Positions 22,683 to 33,182 of a DNA stretch of 64,000 nt are shown here, in pieces (position 1 is the first letter of the stretch; each line of letters starts with the position of its first letter). The DNA lies in assembly GCA_964017235.1 (NCBI GenBank), contig OZ024938.1, positions 59,635,816 through 59,699,815 on the forward strand, written 5' to 3'. Both the position numbers and the translations under genes were made by a program. The notes beneath the pieces were generated by a model. It did no database searches. It was not told where the DNA came from and saw only the letters and a program-made list of their open reading frames with translations. The DNA is from Sabellastarte sp. h YS-2021. Lineage: Eukaryota; Annelida; Polychaeta; Sabellida; Sabellidae.

Positions 22683-25463
22683 TTATATATGTTGATTCAA
22701 CTTCGTGAAATCAATATGTACAGGCATCCAGTGATGCTGTGGGACCAAGATATGTAACTGATTATGTTGAACAGATGAACCTTGCCATCTGGATAGTAAA
22801 TCGGCTATGACGTTTTTGACTCCTGGAATATGATCAACTACTAATTGAATGTTAAACATGGAAGTCAGTAGCCATATATTTCTGGCACATGTAGCCAAAA
22901 TTTGATCTCTAGCTCGACCAGTCCTAATGACTTCCACAACTGCCATGTTATCACATTTAATTTGAATGACTTTATCTCTCCATAGGTGACCCCATAATTT
23001 AAGGGCTACAATTAAATTAAGTATTTCGAGATGAACAATGGAGTATTGCATAAAACCTAGAGGTATAGTTAATGCATACACCATATTTTGATACACACCC
23101 CCTAGGCCTTGAAGGGAAGCATCTAGGTGAACCGTATCCTGAATGTCATGGTTATCATAAAAGGTAACTCCATTATACTGCTTCAAAAATATATTAAACC
23201 AGTTAAGATCCCTATGGAATTGCTGATTCAAGACAATATGTGCAGTATTATGGCTAGCTCGTAGCAAGTGCAGCATACGGTTGAGAAAATATCTGGCTGG
23301 TTTAACACATTTGGTGATGTATAATAGGGATCCTAGTAAAGACTGTAACTGTTTTTTAGTTACTTGAGTTTTCTTTGAATAATTATGCACCATTTGTCGT
23401 ATTTCTTGTAATTTGTCATCTGGAATACGCAAAGTTTGATGAACAGTATCAATTTCAATACCAAGACAAATAGCCACTGTAGTAGGTGGTACGAGCTTGG
23501 AGATACTAATATCAAGACCTAGTTCCGTCAATAAGCTCATAAGGGCACTGTACGCTTCATCAATGTGACCAGGCAAAGCAATATAGATTAAATCGTCTAT
23601 ATAGTTGTATAAGTTAGGACAGTGAAAATGTTCTTTCATGACATACCGTACGGCATCCGTACACCGCTGGAAGAATACGGAACCGTGCCGAAATCCGAAC
23701 GGTAACGTAACGTCAACGTAATAATTATCATGCTTAAGTCCTAAAAGATCTAAGTCACCAGGATCTATCCTGATATGTCTGAAGGCCCTGCTAATATCTA
23801 TTTTGTATATCAGGGCTTCAGGACCAAGTTGTTTGAGTTTGGAAACCATATCATCTATAGAAGGGTACGAAAGTTGAAAATAAGTCCCTAGATATTTATT
23901 TTTAGGTACCCCTTCATTTACAGAGTGACCTAGGGGAAAACTAAGGTCTAGGATAACCCTTCTGTTTGTAGAATTGGGTTTGTCTCTGGTGAGAAATGGG
24001 GAAATATGACAAGGGAATGGCATTTGCTGAAAAGGTCCGATAATCGCCTTATGTTGAATTTCTTCCTGGAGATATTTTGACACATGGTCAGGATATTGCA
24101 AAGCAGAATAATGATTGGTTTCTGTAGATGTTAATTGGACTGTTCGATTAAAATCCAGAGGGAAACCGTATTCTATAAGATCTAACAGTTGGTGATCCCA
24201 ATATTGTCTCAAATATTTTTTCCAAGATGATATTTTAAGCTGACTCTGAACTGGGATTCTAAGTCCCATGAAATTTGGAAGACCTGAATTCCGAATTTTC
24301 CTATGAGCTTCTACAATATCTGGAATTGAACCCCAAATCACTTCCTTCCCCGTATATACCATAAGATCATTCAACGGAACAAAACCGAAAGTATTCTCAT
24401 TCTGATATATACAGTTTTTATGGTCCAATGATTGGAATCTATTTTTGAGGATATCCTCAGGTATTCTTTGTGGAGCTGTAGATACAATTGTATGTTGGTT
24501 GTGATCCACAATAGGATCCACTGCTTGCAATTGGTCAAGGGCAATGTGTGAACCCAAGAAAGAAGAATTTTCCGCCAAAGGGGCCATGATTCCCAATGTT
24601 TGCCCAGTTTTGTTTTTATTGCCCCTGAAACATAATTGTTCATGGCCATCTACAATTTGGTTAACATGTTTAACACTAGGTGCGTTAAAAGTGTGTGCAC
24701 TGTCCTGGTCAGTGTGCACAGATGCCAGCATACTGCCCAATTTGGACCCAGTTCCGTTTTTATTGACCGACAAAAGAGAATTGGTATGCTGTTGACCATT
24801 TAATTCATGCTGGACATTTGTATGTGTATTGGTACCTGAGTTGTCATCACATGCTTTCAATTTTCCCAATATTTGCCCAGTTTTGTTTTTATTGCCCGTG
24901 AATGTATTGTCCAAATTATTCATGTGAATATCATAAGTATCTCCAGTATTTGCTACTGTAACCCGATTTTGCCCAGTTTTGTTTTTATTGCCCTTGAAAG
25001 AAGAAGTAACAGTAGCAATGGGAGTTACTGTACCATTTGTCAATTCATTTACCTCTATTTGTTCCTGTTCATATTGCAGAACTTCAAATCGATTTGACAG
25101 TACAATAGGGCATTCCTTGACTTGAGAAACCTGTACAGCCGTGATATGACCTTTCTTTGGTTTGTAAGTCCATTTGTCCTTGTTTTCAGAACGAGGTGTT
25201 TTGATCATCGAATTATGGCTATTTTTTGTGACTTTTTGGTTTATATGACCAGTTTTGAATCGAGATTGAACCATTTGTTTGCCACGTTTCAATATGGTAG
25301 CATAAGAGAGATTGCTAACTGAATGTTTGAAAGCATTGGCTTTAGCCAACCAGAAAGCCCATTGGACCTGATTTGCTTTCAGTTCTTGAACTTGATTTTG
25401 AGATAAAGAACTATTAAGAATAACTCTGGTTTTATGGATGGGCCTAATTTTTTGCCCATCCAA
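22683..25463 (-). CDS. pol: RT-RNase H polyprotein of the YR retrotransposon, about 926 aa
   Basis: The frame is intact. It opens with TTG rather than ATG, so it is probably entered from gag by a -1 shift. The first 370 residues are a linker with four GNKNKTGQ-like repeats (near residues 159, 191, 233 and 281). The RT follows: RRVILDLSFPLG, YKIDISRAFRHI with the first catalytic Asp, LPFGFRHGSVFFQR, and YIDD near residue 618. RNase H follows with VHLDASLQGLGG (about 779), CDNMAVVE (about 842) and HIPGVKNVIADLLSR (about 878). This order and the ADxLSR ending are typical of DIRS/Ngaro elements. It copies element RNA into circular DNA for recombinase-mediated insertion. No methyltransferase domain is visible. 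Confidence 0.9.
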   Translation of the reverse strand: MDGQKIRPIHKTRVILNSSLSQNQVQELKANQVQWAFWLAKANAFKHSVSNLSYATILKRGKQMVQSRFKTGHINQKVTKNSHNSMIKTPRSENKDKWTYKPKKGHITAVQVSQVKECPIVLSNRFEVLQYEQEQIEVNELTNGTVTPIATVTSSFKGNKNKTGQNRVTVANTGDTYDIHMNNLDNTFTGNKNKTGQILGKLKACDDNSGTNTHTNVQHELNGQQHTNSLLSVNKNGTGSKLGSMLASVHTDQDSAHTFNAPSVKHVNQIVDGHEQLCFRGNKNKTGQTLGIMAPLAENSSFLGSHIALDQLQAVDPIVDHNQHTIVSTAPQRIPEDILKNRFQSLDHKNCIYQNENTFGFVPLNDLMVYTGKEVIWGSIPDIVEAHRKIRNSGLPNFMGLRIPVQSQLKISSWKKYLRQYWDHQLLDLIEYGFPLDFNRTVQLTSTETNHYSALQYPDHVSKYLQEEIQHKAIIGPFQQMPFPCHISPFLTRDKPNSTNRRVILDLSFPLGHSVNEGVPKNKYLGTYFQLSYPSIDDMVSKLKQLGPEALIYKIDISRAFRHIRIDPGDLDLLGLKHDNYYVDVTLPFGFRHGSVFFQRCTDAVRYVMKEHFHCPNLYNYIDDLIYIALPGHIDEAYSALMSLLTELGLDISISKLVPPTTVAICLGIEIDTVHQTLRIPDDKLQEIRQMVHNYSKKTQVTKKQLQSLLGSLLYITKCVKPARYFLNRMLHLLRASHNTAHIVLNQQFHRDLNWFNIFLKQYNGVTFYDNHDIQDTVHLDASLQGLGGVYQNMVYALTIPLGFMQYSIVHLEILNLIVALKLWGHLWRDKVIQIKCDNMAVVEVIRTGRARDQILATCARNIWLLTSMFNIQLVVDHIPGVKNVIADLLSRWQGSSVQHNQLHILVPQHHWMPVHIDFTKLNQHI

Positions 25464-25478
25464 AGTTACTCGTTTTTT
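25435..25478 (-). promoter_or_regulatory. -1 programmed ribosomal frameshift cassette at the gag-pol junction
   Basis: On the minus strand the gag frame reads TCA AAA AAC GAG TAA. The heptamer A_AAA_AAC (25478-25472) is a canonical -1 slippery site and is followed by a 9-nt spacer. Next comes a perfect 9-bp stem (TGGATGGGC at 25462-25454 with GCCCATCCA at 25443-25435) and a 10-nt loop. Slipping back one base places ribosomes exactly in the frame of the 926-codon RT ORF, which has no ATG near its start. Confidence 0.8.
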
Positions 25479-26638
25479 GACATCTGTTTATTTTTATTTT
25501 TACACTCAGTTTCTGCATGTGAAAAAGTTCGACCAGTATTTGCGAAGCAAACAGCACAAATGTGTTTATATAAGACCCCCCTTGTCTCATGGGTTTTTTG
25601 CTGCATACAGGTTCCCTGATTAAAATAAGTACAGGGCATTGACCTTGTGACCTTTGATTGCCTCTTATTCATTGAAGCATGAGTTGCAGCAACACTTGCA
25701 GACACGTGTTTCTGAGCATTTGCTCGTCGGATCCGATCGATAGAGGCAATGTCTGAGAAATCTTTTATTTCTCCCTGCTCCATGCGACACAATAAGACAG
25801 CATGGCTAGCTTTGGCCGACGTCCACGAAAAATCATTGGCATCGTCCATGAGGGCTATAAGATATTCTAACATATGTTGTTTCATAATCGGATCAGACTC
25901 ATCCCTCATGGTTCGACCAAAACCAGCCACCCATTGTGTCACATTCAACTGATCATAAGTGACACGTTCTTTATTCAAGCCTGACAAAACATACTCATGA
26001 GGCCATTTAACCCTTTGTTTAACCAAAACTTCAAAATTTCCACCTCTTTGTGACTTAATTTTTGAATTTGTACCTGTTTTTGCCAAATCTGTAAGTTCCT
26101 GCAATCTCTGATCAACTCTGAGTTGCAGAAGAGCTTCATCCGAAACTGAAGACTGCCATAAGTTATGTGGCACTGGCAAAGATTGCCGCTGTTCTGTGAC
26201 ATCAGAAGTTTGCTTCACTTTCTTTCCTTTAATTTTAACATTTTTTATCTTTGTTTTATCCGAAGTTTTCTTACAGTCTTTCTGTTCAATATGATCAAGC
26301 CTCTTGCCAATCCGATGCAACTGTTCCAATATTTGTGCATTTATGACCGCCTGTTGATCCGAATCAGAACTCTTAACAGACAAATCTTTGTCGGATTTAG
26401 AAGTACTAGATCCACTGGCACAATTTTTGCCATCTGAAACACCGTCAAAACTGTTTTGCATAAGGTCACTGCAATTCAAATCACTAGCCGAAGTGTCAGA
26501 ATCCGACATATTTTCAGGAAAATCCGAATTGTGAGAGTTTGTATGAAGTACTGAGTCAATAAACTGTGTATCTCCAGCAAGTTGTATTTCAATAGGTAAA
26601 TGCACAGTATTCTGTTTATTAGATCGCAAATTGTACAT
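25466..26638 (-). CDS. gag: Gag-like protein of the YR retrotransposon, 390 aa
   Basis: The ORF opens with ATG (MYNLRSNKQ). An acidic Ser/Asp-rich region (residues 30-90) is followed by a short coiled-coil-like segment (AQILEQLHRIGKRLDHIEQ, about 97-115), a basic linker and a conserved-looking block with WPHEYVLSGLNKER and YDQLNVTQWVAGFGRTMRDE. At the C-terminus is a zinc-finger cluster, C336, C344, H350, H359, C361, C364, H374 and C379 (CTYFNQGTC...HICAVC...H...C), of the type seen in DIRS/Ngaro Gag proteins. It presumably packages the element RNA. The frame is intact, and its stop at 25466-25468 lies just after a -1 slippery heptamer. Confidence 0.85.
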   Translation of the reverse strand: MYNLRSNKQNTVHLPIEIQLAGDTQFIDSVLHTNSHNSDFPENMSDSDTSASDLNCSDLMQNSFDGVSDGKNCASGSSTSKSDKDLSVKSSDSDQQAVINAQILEQLHRIGKRLDHIEQKDCKKTSDKTKIKNVKIKGKKVKQTSDVTEQRQSLPVPHNLWQSSVSDEALLQLRVDQRLQELTDLAKTGTNSKIKSQRGGNFEVLVKQRVKWPHEYVLSGLNKERVTYDQLNVTQWVAGFGRTMRDESDPIMKQHMLEYLIALMDDANDFSWTSAKASHAVLLCRMEQGEIKDFSDIASIDRIRRANAQKHVSASVAATHASMNKRQSKVTRSMPCTYFNQGTCMQQKTHETRGVLYKHICAVCFANTGRTFSHAETECKNKNKQMSKNE

Positions 26639-28472
26639 ACTTCAGTGGGAGAACTCAGTATATGTCGGTTGAATGAACACCAAGTACTAGCAATTAGTAT
26701 CCGACACTGTATACACGTTAAATAAAATGGTCACAGTAACGTATAATGACAACAATACTTGTCTGGAAGATTGTACGGACACACGAGTCAGAAATACATG
26801 TAAAATAATTGTTACTGTAAAATACTAAAAATATAAAATACAGTCATATAAAAAGGAAAAACCATACAATACAATACGTGTTCAGTTGACTAGAATAAGA
26901 ATTCTAAATTCTTGATGTGTGTCCTCGTGTGTCCAACATATAAATGGCAGGATTAAGGGTTGAAATCAGCGAGGTCCCACGCTTGACCACTTGACCAATG
27001 ACAGTTTAGTATGCAAATAAGGTGACACTCTAAACTACAAAGGGGGGAAGTGTCAGAAATGACCTAGATGGCACCCTAATGCCATCCCGCAATTTGAATA
27101 TCACAATGCATAATTGTGTGAAATATATTTTGTGCTAATAAAAGCAGTATAATACATTGTAGCAGTATAATACATTGTAGTTTTACAAAAAAAATATGAA
27201 AATAAAGTGTGAAATAGTGTTTACAGTTACATTAAAACAACAAAATACTTTTATGCATGAGGTTTTAGTTTTCATACATTGTATTGTCCATTTCATGAAA
27301 TAGGCAACTCAAGTTCTGCCCATTTCACGAAATAGGCAAGCGATTACTGGCTAAATTGCCCATTTCATGAAATGGGCAAGGCAGTTGCCTATTTCACGAA
27401 AATGGCAAAATTCTTTCCTATTTCACGAAATGGGCAATTTCACAGATTGGGCGTAACATATATATAATAATGAGTACAAAAAAATATTGAGAAATTTACC
27501 ACAATCATTACAAGGTATAACCGTACCATTATACTTCATTTCAGAAACACATGATAGCAAAATACTGTTATCTAGTCAGGTTATCATTATTTTTTTTATC
27601 TCAAGATTATAAAGGAAATAGCAGTGAGACTGCTTTGACACCACATCACACGGGCACGTGTGTACTTCCCATACTTCTATCAGTTTACCATTATATTGCT
27701 TTGTATTTGACCGTTACTTGATGGCTGAACCTTTATTTGTTGGTGATATGTGTTATTTACAGGGAATTCCTATTGCTTGAAAGATGCTTTAGCATAAACT
27801 TAACTTGTATTACACACACTGACAATGTGCTTTCTACATGAAAACAGCTCCCTTAAAGGCCTAGTAGCGTCAAATCTGATATACTAATATTTTGGGCTTA
27901 AAACATTGCACTGATTATCCTCTTTGCATAAATACCACTCTTTTGAAAAGCAATCCAGTATTCATGATTCTACAGCTGATTTATTTTAATAATAATTATT
28001 ACACTAGTAATAGTGTACCAAGTAGCAAAAATGATGGAGAACACAGACCTTACCAGATAGGATTGATAGGAATGTACAAGAATAAAGCCTTATAACTTTG
28101 GGGCCTGTATATCTGATAATGAACGTAGTAATAAGAAGGATAATTTGGACCAAAATTATTCATCTAAACTTCATTGGTAAGACAGTATTGACAACATTTG
28201 AATGCTTAACAGTGAGATATATACTGCATTATCATATTGGACAATAATAAAACATTTTATATCTGGACCAAGAATCTTAAGAATGTGCAATATCTCATAT
28301 TTGGTTGTATAGGGTCTGGGTGATTGTGAGGATATGGGACATCTGGGTTTGGAAATTGAAAATCAGGGGTTAGATTTAACCTCTAACTTTTAAAAAGGAA
28401 AACATTACCATAGATTTTTCTGAATTTTCTCATGTCTATCAAACAGTACAATTCCACTTTTTAGAGTGATAT

Positions 28473-29945
28473 TGTTACTTGCCGCTTCAAAACCTTTGGC
28501 CATTTCGAAATGACCATGGCCATTTTGAAACGGCCATGGCCGTTTTGATACCTTTGCAAGGTTTAGAAATGGCTTGGCCGTTTCGAAATGGCCAACTATT
28601 CCTCTTGGTCATTTTGATACCTCACCAGTTTGACATTGGTGGACAGGTTTGTTCTGTTGCTTTTAAGTGTAACAGTTGTTATACAATAAAAACTTATATA
28701 TTTATTGGAACTGCATTTGGTTTATTGTGAAACATATATCAAACAGAACATATAACAACATTTATTAGTGCATACAAAAGAAAACTATATGGGAGGTTTC
28801 ATAGTAAATCTTTTGATTATATTTTGCTTGTATATGTAATAAATATGCAATATATGAGTGTATTCAATACAATGCTAATTATGTATTTGCTTTCCATTTA
28901 CAATCCTTTACAAAGTATAGACTATGGGGAATCAGATTAGATGTTTATATAAAATGTAGTTTTAATATATTTACAGCTCAATACTTTTTGACCTTGTAAA
29001 ACTTCTGTGGGACATATGTATGTCATTTGAAAAGAGTATTGCAGGAAGTTTTTCCTATGTGAAAGAGTTTTGTGAAAACAAGTATAAATATAAGATTATG
29101 TATGAAAAGAAGAGGACTTAAAATGACTAAATATTCCCTAAATTTATGTCATAACATTTACCCCCTCTATTGTTATGACAAAAACTGACTGATCACAGTC
29201 TAATCAAGGTTAAAAGTAATCAGTTAACAAACAAATCAACATAAAGGGCATGGATTCCTATTATAAGGATGAAGAGTTTTCAGTAACATAAGGCCTAGGT
29301 AAATCCAATTAACTAATCATCCCCAGCTTTATATATCATGTTAATAGGAAGCCATTCCTTTCATGCTGATTAGCTACTGGTCAGCTATTCTCTAGAAAGA
29401 TGATTAGTTAATTAGATTTACCCAGACCTTATTTCCCATGTTTATAGGAAGCCATTCTTTTCATGTTGATCAGCTACTGGTGACAAGTTGATTACATTTA
29501 ACCTTCTGTATGCCTGATCAGGGCAGAACAATAGCTTATACTATAACACCTTAAGCCAATTTGTTTAGTTTTAATCCTGCAGAGTCTTCTCCACAGTTAT
29601 AAAAATATTGTAAATGGAAGTGCATACATCATGCACATTCTGTTGAATTTATTCATGTGTTAAATGTTAATAACATACACAAGTATACATCCAAAGATTT
29701 ACTATCAACTACTTGAATGATTTTAATTTCATAATTTAAAACAATTTAACACTTAATATTTATCACGGCCTCTTAAAATTTAGAAATCAAGTGAGGTTTC
29801 AAAACAGCCAGGTTATTGATTTGGCCATTTTGAAACCAGATTTTAAACTGGCCAGGCCGTTTCAAAACCAAGGAAGGTGTCAAAACAGCCAAGTAAATAA
29901 TTTGGCCATTTCGAAACAGCCAGGGTTTTGAAATGGCCGGGAACA
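28473..29945. mobile_element. Second palindrome-array TIR family, element C
   Basis: This 1,473-bp element starts TGTTACTTGCCGCTTC and ends with the reverse complement of TGTTCCCGGCCATTTC. A perfect 4-bp direct repeat ATAT flanks it (28469-28472 and 29946-29949). Both ends carry 18-22-bp quasi-palindromes built on the half-site TTGGCCGTTTC, for example at 28574-28595. The interior has no coding potential. The ends, the 4-bp duplication and the palindrome arrays match the plan of elements A and B. Confidence 0.85.
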
Positions 29946-29949
29946 ATAT

Positions 29950-31734
29950 AAATAAATTTTTTAAAGAACAGGAAATGGAAGTCACATTAAAGGTCTACAT
30001 GTGTAGACAGAAATGAATTAATAACAAGACAAAATAATAATGCATTAGTGTAAATACTATAGTATTAGGAGTTTTTATACTTGTGATTTTTAATGCCACA
30101 TCTTGATTTTCTATGGGTTTGAAAATATTCAGAGATTTTTAATCTGGGGATTTTCAATCTATAGATTTTCATATGCAATCCTTACTTATAGTCTAGCAAT
30201 TTTAAATTTATCAATTGGTCAATGTAAGACAGTTTTTTATCAAGTTCATCAACAAACAGCAAATCATATAGTGAAGTCAGTACTGTGTTCACTGACTGTA
30301 CACACAACAGATGACATGTGCACAAGAGATAAAATGGCTACTGTTTGTGTTGAAGCAGAAAGCCGACAAGCAGCATAAAAAGTGAAATGTTTATCTAAGT
30401 AAACAACTCTCAGCTGTGTGGTTATAATTACTGGGGTGTGTGCATGTTAGTTGAATATATGAGACAAAGTTTATGTTAGGTGCTACTAGGCCTTTAACCT
30501 ATAAACAACCAATCAGCATACAGCATACAATGCTCCAGTGTTGTATGAGTGAACTTGATCGGCCAGAGATTAACTGCATTGATAATTTTCTGCTGCTGCA
30601 AGTATGCCTGGCAATATATTATAAGAAACATATAGAACAAGGGTACTCGGAGATTGAAAACCACGATTAAAGCCCAACAAATTCTGTAAAAAAAAGTCTT
30701 GGGTGTAAAATTGGTTGCAGATCATTCCGCAACTTAAATTAGTTCTATGTTACACAAAGAGTCACCTAATATAAAACTTTGATTTACATCTATGAAATAG
30801 TTTTTTGTGTGATTGTAATACCTTTCAAACAAATAAAAGCCATCAATTAGGTGGATGTAATATACAACTGCCAAAGTATTTTGCCTGACTGTTAGTTATA
30901 CTCTTAGCTAGTCCCCCTTTTAAGCAAATCATCAACTCAGCAATAATTGTTGGATGGATAATATACCAAAACTAAAAGAAATGCTTGCTATAAATGAAAG
31001 TCTATATAGTGATTTTGTTTTTGTAGAACCTGGGTACAGATTTGTTATTAACACAGTGTTAATTAATGAAAGGGTATTTTTATTGATCTTACAACCTGTA
31101 TGTAAGACAGTGAAATGTGATGAAGACTTTTAAGATGAGTGGCTCATAACATTAGAATGTCCTAAAAAGACACAGTTAATTATATCAGTATTGAAATTTG
31201 GTGGTTCAAGTGTAAGAAAATGTAATGGAGCTAGCTTTAATTCCTGAGCTCCCCTCTTTACATTTTGATCCAAAAATGTTAAACTCTGCCTTGTCTAGAT
31301 TAAGTTTGTACTTGTTTATGAGCTTTTGTCCTACATATTCAAGCTACTTTTTAACCCTTAAACACGTGCTTTGCTTTTATATGGAAGACATGTATATAGA
31401 TTTGTGTGTCATCCGCACAAAATAAACCATATGCATAATATGAGGATGATTGCAAATAACGTTGCTGAGAGAGGTAGTATGAAGTGAAAACAATGTGGGA
31501 GCCAGAAATAAACCTTGAAAAACACCATAAGCCTAGTAGTTTTTGCAGATCTGAAAGTGTGTAAACAGTCATATACAATGACAGTAATTATTGAGACAGG
31601 ACTCGAACCAACTCATCACTGTGCTACTACCACTGTATCATGATAATAAACAATGAGTGTTGAGCGGTCCTTGGTATCAAAGGCAGCTGGTTATTCAAGC
31701 AGTTCTAAAGCATCTGTTGCACCTTTAGCCAAGG
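29950..31734. other. No recognisable gene or element
   Basis: AT-rich intergenic sequence. The ORFs here are short and without motifs. Confidence 0.5.
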
Positions 31735-31968
31735 TTTATTTGGGTTTTCTTAGTGCTTTACATCACGCTTTATATATTATTGTGACGGGTATTTCAAAGG
31801 GCAAAGGAGGAAACCAGTACATACACTTGGTCACGCTTATGTACTGTGTAAACTGCTGACCAACGGCAAGCAACTACCAGCTTTCCAAGATGAGGTCAGA
31901 CTGGGATTCGACCTCTGATCCCGGAGGTGGGAGGCGAATGCCTTACCACTGCACCACCATATCTCCAC
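31735..31968 (-). mobile_element. tRNA-derived SINE, family 1
   Basis: The minus strand reads GGTGGTGCAGTGGTAAGGC, then GAGGTCGAATCCCAG, a better preserved A/B box pair than in the other copies. Confidence 0.78.
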
Positions 31969-33182
31969 CCCTTTAGCTAAGGAAACATGCACTTTATCTT
32001 TATTGCCAACAGTGCCAGTTCTATTGAATGGCCATGCTTACATGCACATTGTATAGTTCATTGGAACTTTTAAACTTACATTAGAAATCTACTGAGATGC
32101 AAGAACCCAGTGAACAAGTCCAGGAAAACACCCAAGCCAGATACTGGAAGACTGTGCTTCAGCTCAATCCTTTCAACTTAATCAGTAGAATGGTGAAGCC
32201 TTTTACTATATATCCACCACATATATGGCCTAAATAGGACGATATGAAAACAGGGATATATATTTTTGTAATCCCGGGGCCACTCACTGTGAATAAACAG
32301 TATTACAAATTTACCAACAATTAACAAATTTTTGGTTAACATTTCGGAAACTATAAATAAATGCATATTTTAAAACTTGTGTAGAAAATTAAGGTGGATT
32401 GATAAGAGCAGTAAATTTAAAAGACTAGGGGAGGTTAGCCGTGTTATGTAAATCGATTTCAGGGGAATCAAATTAACAAATTTGATACTGAGATTAGCTT
32501 GAGAACTTGACATTAATTTCTTAATTTCTATTGTCATTCTTGTTTGATTGGTAAAATTCCTGCACATCAACTGCTGCAACGCAGTTTTTGTCTGAATGAG
32601 CACGTTATTGATCGAAATGCAGAATATATTTGGAGACATGTGTCTGTATATATGGGGGCATTGTAAACCTATGTAGGAGAACAAACATTTCTCAACTGAC
32701 TCTTTTTTAACAAAGGTTATTGTAACGCTAAGGGGGAAAAACTAATTACATGTATTCATTTAACCACACCCGTGGTTTTCTCTCATGGGACTTTCCCTGC
32801 ACACTTTATTCTGGTAAAATAGCCCATAAAGTGTTACTGGATGTTAGTTATCATAACCATTATAATCTTCAAAGCCCTTATAACTTGAAATAAACTACTT
32901 AGGAGAGAGGTGTGGTAATTATGTTAACCTGAGTATATGAAGTCTCTTAGCCATTCGCAATTGTGAAGTTTTTGAAAAAATGTATATGGCGGTCATATTT
33001 AGCCTCATCTGAAATGTTTCAGACTAACTCTGGCTGGTGTACGTTGATTTTCCTCAACTAAATCCCCCACTGGTTTCCCCTTTTCCCCCAATATTGTAGA
33101 GGTCTTTGAACTAAATACATTCAATCATTCTATGATATTTATAGCACTAAGAGACTAGAATATAAAGGGGACAATAACTGTA
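31969..33182. other. No recognisable gene or element
   Basis: The longest frame (32684-32370, minus) has low-complexity composition and no motif. Confidence 0.5.

Larger units (their letters stand above)
21127..27091 (-). mobile_element. DIRS-order tyrosine-recombinase retrotransposon
   Basis: The boundaries come from comparing copy B with the uninterrupted copy A. The extra DNA starts after CATTT at 21126 and ends before ATTTGAATA at 27092; ATTT therefore occurs at both joints. In minus-strand order it encodes Gag, RT-RNase H and a tyrosine recombinase. There is no integrase and no LTRs, which is the gene set of DIRS/Ngaro/PAT elements. I see no methyltransferase domain after RNase H, which favours a Ngaro-like or PAT-like affinity over classical DIRS1. 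I could not resolve split direct repeats or an internal complementary region; both ends do share ACTTCCCCCC in inverted orientation. Confidence 0.85.
20357..27458. mobile_element. Palindrome-array TIR element, copy B, split by a YR retrotransposon
   Basis: The left 770 bp (20357-21126) aligns with the left half of copy A, and the right 367 bp (about 27092-27458) with its right part. The ends are the same TGTTACGCCCAAT TIRs, flanked by TATG and TATA. Without the insert it would be about 1.14 kb. Three 24-bp palindromes lie in the left end and five in the right end. The copy at 27356-27379 is a perfect 24-bp palindrome. Confidence 0.85.
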
